This document shows, one piece after another, positions 32,962 through 36,623 of a stretch of 36,623 nucleotides of DNA. The stretch comes from an uncultured Prevotella sp. GTDB lineage: Bacteria; Bacteroidota; Bacteroidia; Bacteroidales; Bacteroidaceae. Both the position numbers and the translations under genes were made by a program. The stretch is taken from the NCBI GenBank assembly GCA_944320255.1, contig CALUGU010000016.1:1-36623 (forward strand). The letters are read 5' to 3'. The number at the start of each line of letters is the position of its first letter. Positions within the stretch are counted from its first letter, which is position 1. The notes under the pieces are model-generated. The model was given only the letters and a program-made list of their open reading frames with translations. It was not told the DNA's origin and made no database searches.

Positions 32962-33770
32962 TTTTCCGCATTATATTTGCATTAAAAACGTAAAAATTAC
33001 AAAAACCGTACTCTATCATTGTGTCACACACAACCATTCACGAACGCAAATTTTAAGACATCCTGCTTACAAAAGAGCTATATATTGCAGTTTTATAAAG
33101 CAAAAAGTAAGAAGCGTAAAACAACACCCGGCATTATGGCATACGATCACAGCACCGGCCCGGACTGCCGATACGCCTCAAAAACGCAATGCAACAAATC
33201 CTCCGTTTTTGCTGACACACTGATTTCCGATAAGCCTTCATATTTCCGATATTTTGAAACAAACCTGCGCCGCCACGTAAAATCGGCAAAATACGTGTGC
33301 ATCCACATGTCATTAAACGTCAGCGGCTTACATATATAAACATGTGAAGTGTGCAACAAACAAGCCCCGTAAAGCCCCTGATTTATGGTTATTCGCCACG
33401 GCATGAACCGCCATGAAGGCAAGTTCGGACGGCTTCCGGGCAGACAAAAGACGGCAAAACGCAACACGCTTCACGGCAAAACACACAGCGACTTGCCGCC
33501 AAACGCCCTGAAAGACGCCGCACACCAACCCCTGACAAAGCTATTTCAATGGAAATAACGGACATTCTGAAAATGACACTTTGAAAACTTTAACGCCCCA
33601 ACAACAGCCAATATGGCAAATGAAACAAGTGAGAAACAAAACGGAACGGGCAAAAACCTGTGAGCGCACACACCCGACTAAGCCCCTGTCAGCCAAACAC
33701 CAATATGGCGCAAAACGGCTATTCACAGGGCAAAAAATGCACATAACGCTGCAAAAAACGGCTAAAAAGA
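32962..33770. other. Long non-coding stretch between glnA and ppdK promoters
   Basis: About 800 nt without a convincing gene. The frames at 33019-33339 (+, 106 aa) and 33147-33467 (-, 106 aa) are open, but neither shows a domain, a signal or a good start context. A TATATTTG at 32972-32979 on the plus strand could be a -7 box for an unseen transcript, but no -33 TTTG accompanies it. Short dyads include CACATGT/ACATGTG near 33305-33347 and CCTGTGA/TCACAGG near 33657-33729. The 12-mer AAACGCCCTGAA (about 33501-33512) also occurs in the 23.1-23.3 kb gap. Confidence 0.55.
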
Positions 33771-33801
33771 TTTGCACAATTACCAAATTTAAGTATATTT
33801 G
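33771..33801 (+). promoter_or_regulatory. Bacteroidetes-type promoter for ppdK
   Basis: TTTG at 33771-33774, a 19-nt spacer and TATATTTG at 33794-33801. The ATG is 51 nt downstream of the -7 box. Confidence 0.8.
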
Positions 33802-33852
33802 CAAAATCTTGAAAATCATTTTAATTATACGTGAACCCCATAAACTTAAATT

Positions 33853-36579
33853 ATGACTGAAAAAAGAGTTTATACCTTCGGCAACGGAAAGGCCGAGGGA
33901 AAGGCGGATATGCGCAACCTCCTCGGAGGAAAAGGTGCCAACTTGGCTGAAATGAACTTGATAGGAGTGCCCGTGCCTCCCGGTTTCACCATTACGACCG
34001 ACGTTTGTAACGAATATTTTGAAAAAGGCAAAAACGACGTTGTGGCACTGCTCAGCGACGACGTAGTAGCGTCAGTGCACCACATAGAGAACCTGATGAA
34101 CTGCAAGTTCGGCGACGTGGAGAACCCGCTGCTCGTCAGCGTGCGTTCAGGCGCGCGCGCCTCGATGCCCGGCATGATGGACACGATATTGAACCTCGGC
34201 CTCAACGACGAGGTGGTGAAAGGCTTGGCCAAGAAGACCGGCAACGAAAGGTTCGCATACGACAGCTACCGCCGCTTCGTACAGATGTACGGCGACGTAG
34301 TGCTCGGCATGAAACCCGTCAACAAGGAAGACATCGACCCGTTCGAGGCCATCATACAAAAGGTGAAAGCACAGAGGGGCATCAAGCTCGACAACGAGAT
34401 GACCGTGGACGAGCTGAAGCAGCTCGTAACCTTATTTAAAGAGGCCATCAAGACGCAGACAGGCAAGGACTTCCCCGACGACCCGATGGAACAGCTCTGG
34501 GGAGCCATCTGCGCCGTGTTTGACAGCTGGATGAACGAGCGCGCCATACTCTACCGCAAGATGGAAGGAATACCCGCCGAATGGGGTACTGCCGTAACGG
34601 TGATGGCCATGGTGTTCGGCAACATGGGCCCGACATCGGCTACCGGCGTATGCTTCAGCCGCGACGCCGCCACCGGCGAAAACTGCTTCAACGGCGAATA
34701 CCTCGTCAACGCCCAGGGCGAAGACGTTGTGGCCGGCATCCGCACGCCGCAGCAGATAACCAAGGAACGCTCCATCAGCTGGGCGCAACAGCAAGGCATA
34801 CCCGAAAACGAGCGTGCAGAGAAATATCCTTCGATGGAGGAGGCCATGCCCGAAATCTACGCACAGCTCAACGCATTGCAGGAGAAACTTGAGCACCACT
34901 ACCACGACATGCAGGACATGGAGTTCACCGTGCAGGAGGGCAAACTGTGGTTCTTGCAGACACGTAACGGCAAGCGCACCGGCACGGCCATGGTGAAAAT
35001 AGCCATGGATCTGCTGCGCGAGGGCGAAATCGACGAGAAGACAGCGCTCGAACGCTGCGAGCCTAACAAGCTGGACGAACTGCTCCACCCCGTGTTCGAC
35101 AAGGCGGCGCAGAAAGCGGCCAAGGTGCTCACGCGCGGACTTCCGGCTTCGCCCGGAGCGGCTTGCGGCCAGATTGTGTTCTTCGCGGACGACGCCGCAA
35201 AATGGCACGCCGAGGGTCATCGCGCCATAATGGTGCGCATAGAGACCAGCCCCGAAGACTTGGCGGGCATGGCTGCTGCTGAAGGCATCGTGACGGCACG
35301 CGGCGGTATGACGTCGCACGCCGCCGTTGTGGCGCGCGGCATGGGCAAGTGCTGCGTGTCGGGAGCCGGCGCACTCAACATCGACTACAAGGCGCGCACC
35401 GTCGAGATTGACGGCGTTGTGCTGAAAGAAGGCGACTATATCTCAATCAACGGCTCTACGGGCGAAATCTACCTCGGCGAGGTGAAGACGAAGCCGGCAG
35501 AGGTGACAGGCGACTTCGCCGACCTGATGAAGCTGTGCGACAAGTACACCAAGTTGAAGGTGCGCACCAACGCCGACACGCCGCGCGACGCACAGACGGC
35601 GCGCAACTTCGGCGCAGTGGGCATAGGCCTTTGCCGCACGGAGCACATGTTCTTCGAGAACGAGAAAATCAAGGCCATGCGCGAGATGATTCTCGCCGAC
35701 AGCGTTGAAGGACGCGAGAAAGCGCTCGCCAAGCTGCTGCCTTACCAAAAGCAAGACTTCTACGGCATTCTCAAGGCCATGGACGGCTATCCTGTAAACA
35801 TCCGCCTGCTCGACCCGCCGTTGCACGAGTTCGTTCCGCAAGACATCAAGGGACAGGAAATCATGGCACAGGAAATGGGCATCACCGTGCAGGAAGTGCA
35901 ACAGCGCGTGAACAGCCTGAGCGAGCACAACCCGATGCTCGGACACCGCGGATGCCGTCTCGGCAACACATATCCCGAAATCACAGCCATGCAGACCCGT
36001 GCGATACTCGGCGCAGCCATACAACTGAAGAAAGAGGGCTACGACCCGCATCCCGAAATAATGGTGCCGCTCATCGGTATCGTCAACGAGTTTGACGCCC
36101 AGGAGAAGGTGATACGCAAGACTGCAAAGGAACTGTTCGAGGAAGAAGGCGTCACGGTTGAGTTCCGTGTCGGCACGATGATCGAAATACCGCGCGCCGC
36201 ACTGACTGCCGACCGCATCGCGGCAAAAGCTGAATACTTCAGCTTTGGAACGAACGACCTCACGCAAATGACATTCGGCTACAGCCGCGACGACATCGCC
36301 AGCTTCCTGCCGGTATATCTCGACAAGAAGATTTTGAACGTTGACCCATTCCAAGTGCTCGACCAGAACGGCGTAGGCCAGCTCATCAAGATGGCCGTTG
36401 ACAAGGGACGCACCACACGCCCCGAACTCACCTGCGGCATCTGCGGCGAGCATGGCGGCGAACCGTCATCTGTCAAGTTCTGCCACAAGGTAGGCCTGAA
36501 CTACGTCAGCTGCTCACCCTTCCGCGTGCCCATCGCAAGATTGGCGGCGGCGCAGGCTGCGATAGAGGATACTCTCTAA
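33853..36579 (+). CDS. ppdK: Pyruvate, phosphate dikinase
   Basis: PPDK reversibly converts pyruvate, ATP and Pi to PEP, AMP and PPi; in anaerobes it often runs in the glycolytic direction, using PPi. The 908-aa product has the three expected parts. The N-terminal ATP-grasp domain includes LLGGKGANLAEM and SVRSGARASMPGMMDTILNLG. The central swivelling domain carries the phosphorylated histidine H489 in GGMTSHAAVVARGMGK. The C-terminal TIM barrel has GLCRTEHMFFE and the catalytic cysteine, most likely C864, in CGICGEHGGEPSS. Length is typical. A clear promoter precedes it. With the membrane pyrophosphatase at 26.3-28.5 kb it makes the window rich in PPi-using enzymes. After the stop, 44 nt remain with no visible feature. 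Confidence 0.97.
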   Translation: MTEKRVYTFGNGKAEGKADMRNLLGGKGANLAEMNLIGVPVPPGFTITTDVCNEYFEKGKNDVVALLSDDVVASVHHIENLMNCKFGDVENPLLVSVRSGARASMPGMMDTILNLGLNDEVVKGLAKKTGNERFAYDSYRRFVQMYGDVVLGMKPVNKEDIDPFEAIIQKVKAQRGIKLDNEMTVDELKQLVTLFKEAIKTQTGKDFPDDPMEQLWGAICAVFDSWMNERAILYRKMEGIPAEWGTAVTVMAMVFGNMGPTSATGVCFSRDAATGENCFNGEYLVNAQGEDVVAGIRTPQQITKERSISWAQQQGIPENERAEKYPSMEEAMPEIYAQLNALQEKLEHHYHDMQDMEFTVQEGKLWFLQTRNGKRTGTAMVKIAMDLLREGEIDEKTALERCEPNKLDELLHPVFDKAAQKAAKVLTRGLPASPGAACGQIVFFADDAAKWHAEGHRAIMVRIETSPEDLAGMAAAEGIVTARGGMTSHAAVVARGMGKCCVSGAGALNIDYKARTVEIDGVVLKEGDYISINGSTGEIYLGEVKTKPAEVTGDFADLMKLCDKYTKLKVRTNADTPRDAQTARNFGAVGIGLCRTEHMFFENEKIKAMREMILADSVEGREKALAKLLPYQKQDFYGILKAMDGYPVNIRLLDPPLHEFVPQDIKGQEIMAQEMGITVQEVQQRVNSLSEHNPMLGHRGCRLGNTYPEITAMQTRAILGAAIQLKKEGYDPHPEIMVPLIGIVNEFDAQEKVIRKTAKELFEEEGVTVEFRVGTMIEIPRAALTADRIAAKAEYFSFGTNDLTQMTFGYSRDDIASFLPVYLDKKILNVDPFQVLDQNGVGQLIKMAVDKGRTTRPELTCGICGEHGGEPSSVKFCHKVGLNYVSCSPFRVPIARLAAAQAAIEDTL

Positions 36580-36623
36580 GACTGGAAGCCCTCAGGCAGA
36601 ATAGCAATTAAGATTTGTATCAG

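Noticed and set aside
33147-33467. 106-codon minus-strand frame between glnA and ppdK
   Set aside because: No domain, signal or start context supports it, and an overlapping plus-strand frame is equally open. Left as a possibility only.
35443-36453. 336-codon open frame on the minus strand inside ppdK
   Set aside because: Antisense shadow of a certain gene with no domain features. The similar frame at 34432-35319 is rejected likewise.

Overview
This 36.6 kb window reads as chromosomal core sequence of a Bacteroidales bacterium, most likely Prevotella or a close relative. The genus is inferred; no rRNA or tRNA is present to test it. Reasons: start codons are preceded by A-rich rather than Shine-Dalgarno-like sequence; many genes carry the Bacteroidetes promoter form (TTTG, 19-20 nt, TAnnTTTG); and the families are typical of the phylum (DUF4924, DUF4494, DUF5687, DUF1460, the ftsK-lolA pair, fused HisB, K+-dependent membrane pyrophosphatase, PPDK).

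Layout. 336-3493 (minus): an RNase D-like exonuclease, an RlmI-type rRNA methyltransferase and tilS, tightly packed. 3621-8231 (plus): ftsK, a lolA-like gene and a DUF5687 membrane protein. 8628-12018 (minus): a ROK kinase, a TsaC/Sua5-type enzyme and a ClC protein with CBS domains, 7-9 nt apart. 12140-16101 (plus): a LysE-family exporter, a DUF4924 protein, an rfbD-like reductase and prfC. 16766-18742 (minus): a Gfo/Idh/MocA oxidoreductase and a DUF1460 protein. 18922-21711 (plus): an unknown membrane protein coupled to hisB, then a flavodoxin-ferredoxin protein. 21813-23008 (minus): a DUF4494 protein coupled to a YggS-type PLP protein. 23353-26246 (plus): truA, an EamA transporter and dapA. 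26294-32864 (minus): glutamine synthetase, rlmD, a phosphate-porin-like protein and hppA. 33853-36579 (plus): ppdK.

Themes: RNA modification and translation (tilS, rlmI-like, tsaC-like, truA, rlmD, prfC); envelope and transport (ftsK, lolA, ClC, LysE, EamA, porin); amino-acid and nitrogen metabolism (hisB, dapA, glnA); and pyrophosphate-linked energy metabolism (hppA, ppdK). I see no phage, insertion sequence, CRISPR array, toxin-antitoxin pair or obvious defence island.

The unusual content lies between the genes. All four convergent junctions carry strong hairpins. All three gaps of the 12.1-16.1 kb gene run, and the spacer after it, are filled with variants of a GACAAG/CAGACAAG word, ending in a 60-bp inverted repeat with 57 matches. 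The gaps at 21.7, 25.2 and 31.3 kb hold a different AT-rich inverted repeat with a shared CAAAGCATATTTTC core. A five-unit, 22-nt tandem repeat lies at 16430-16539. These local repeat 'dialects' are the best candidates for something undescribed; the genes themselves are conventional.
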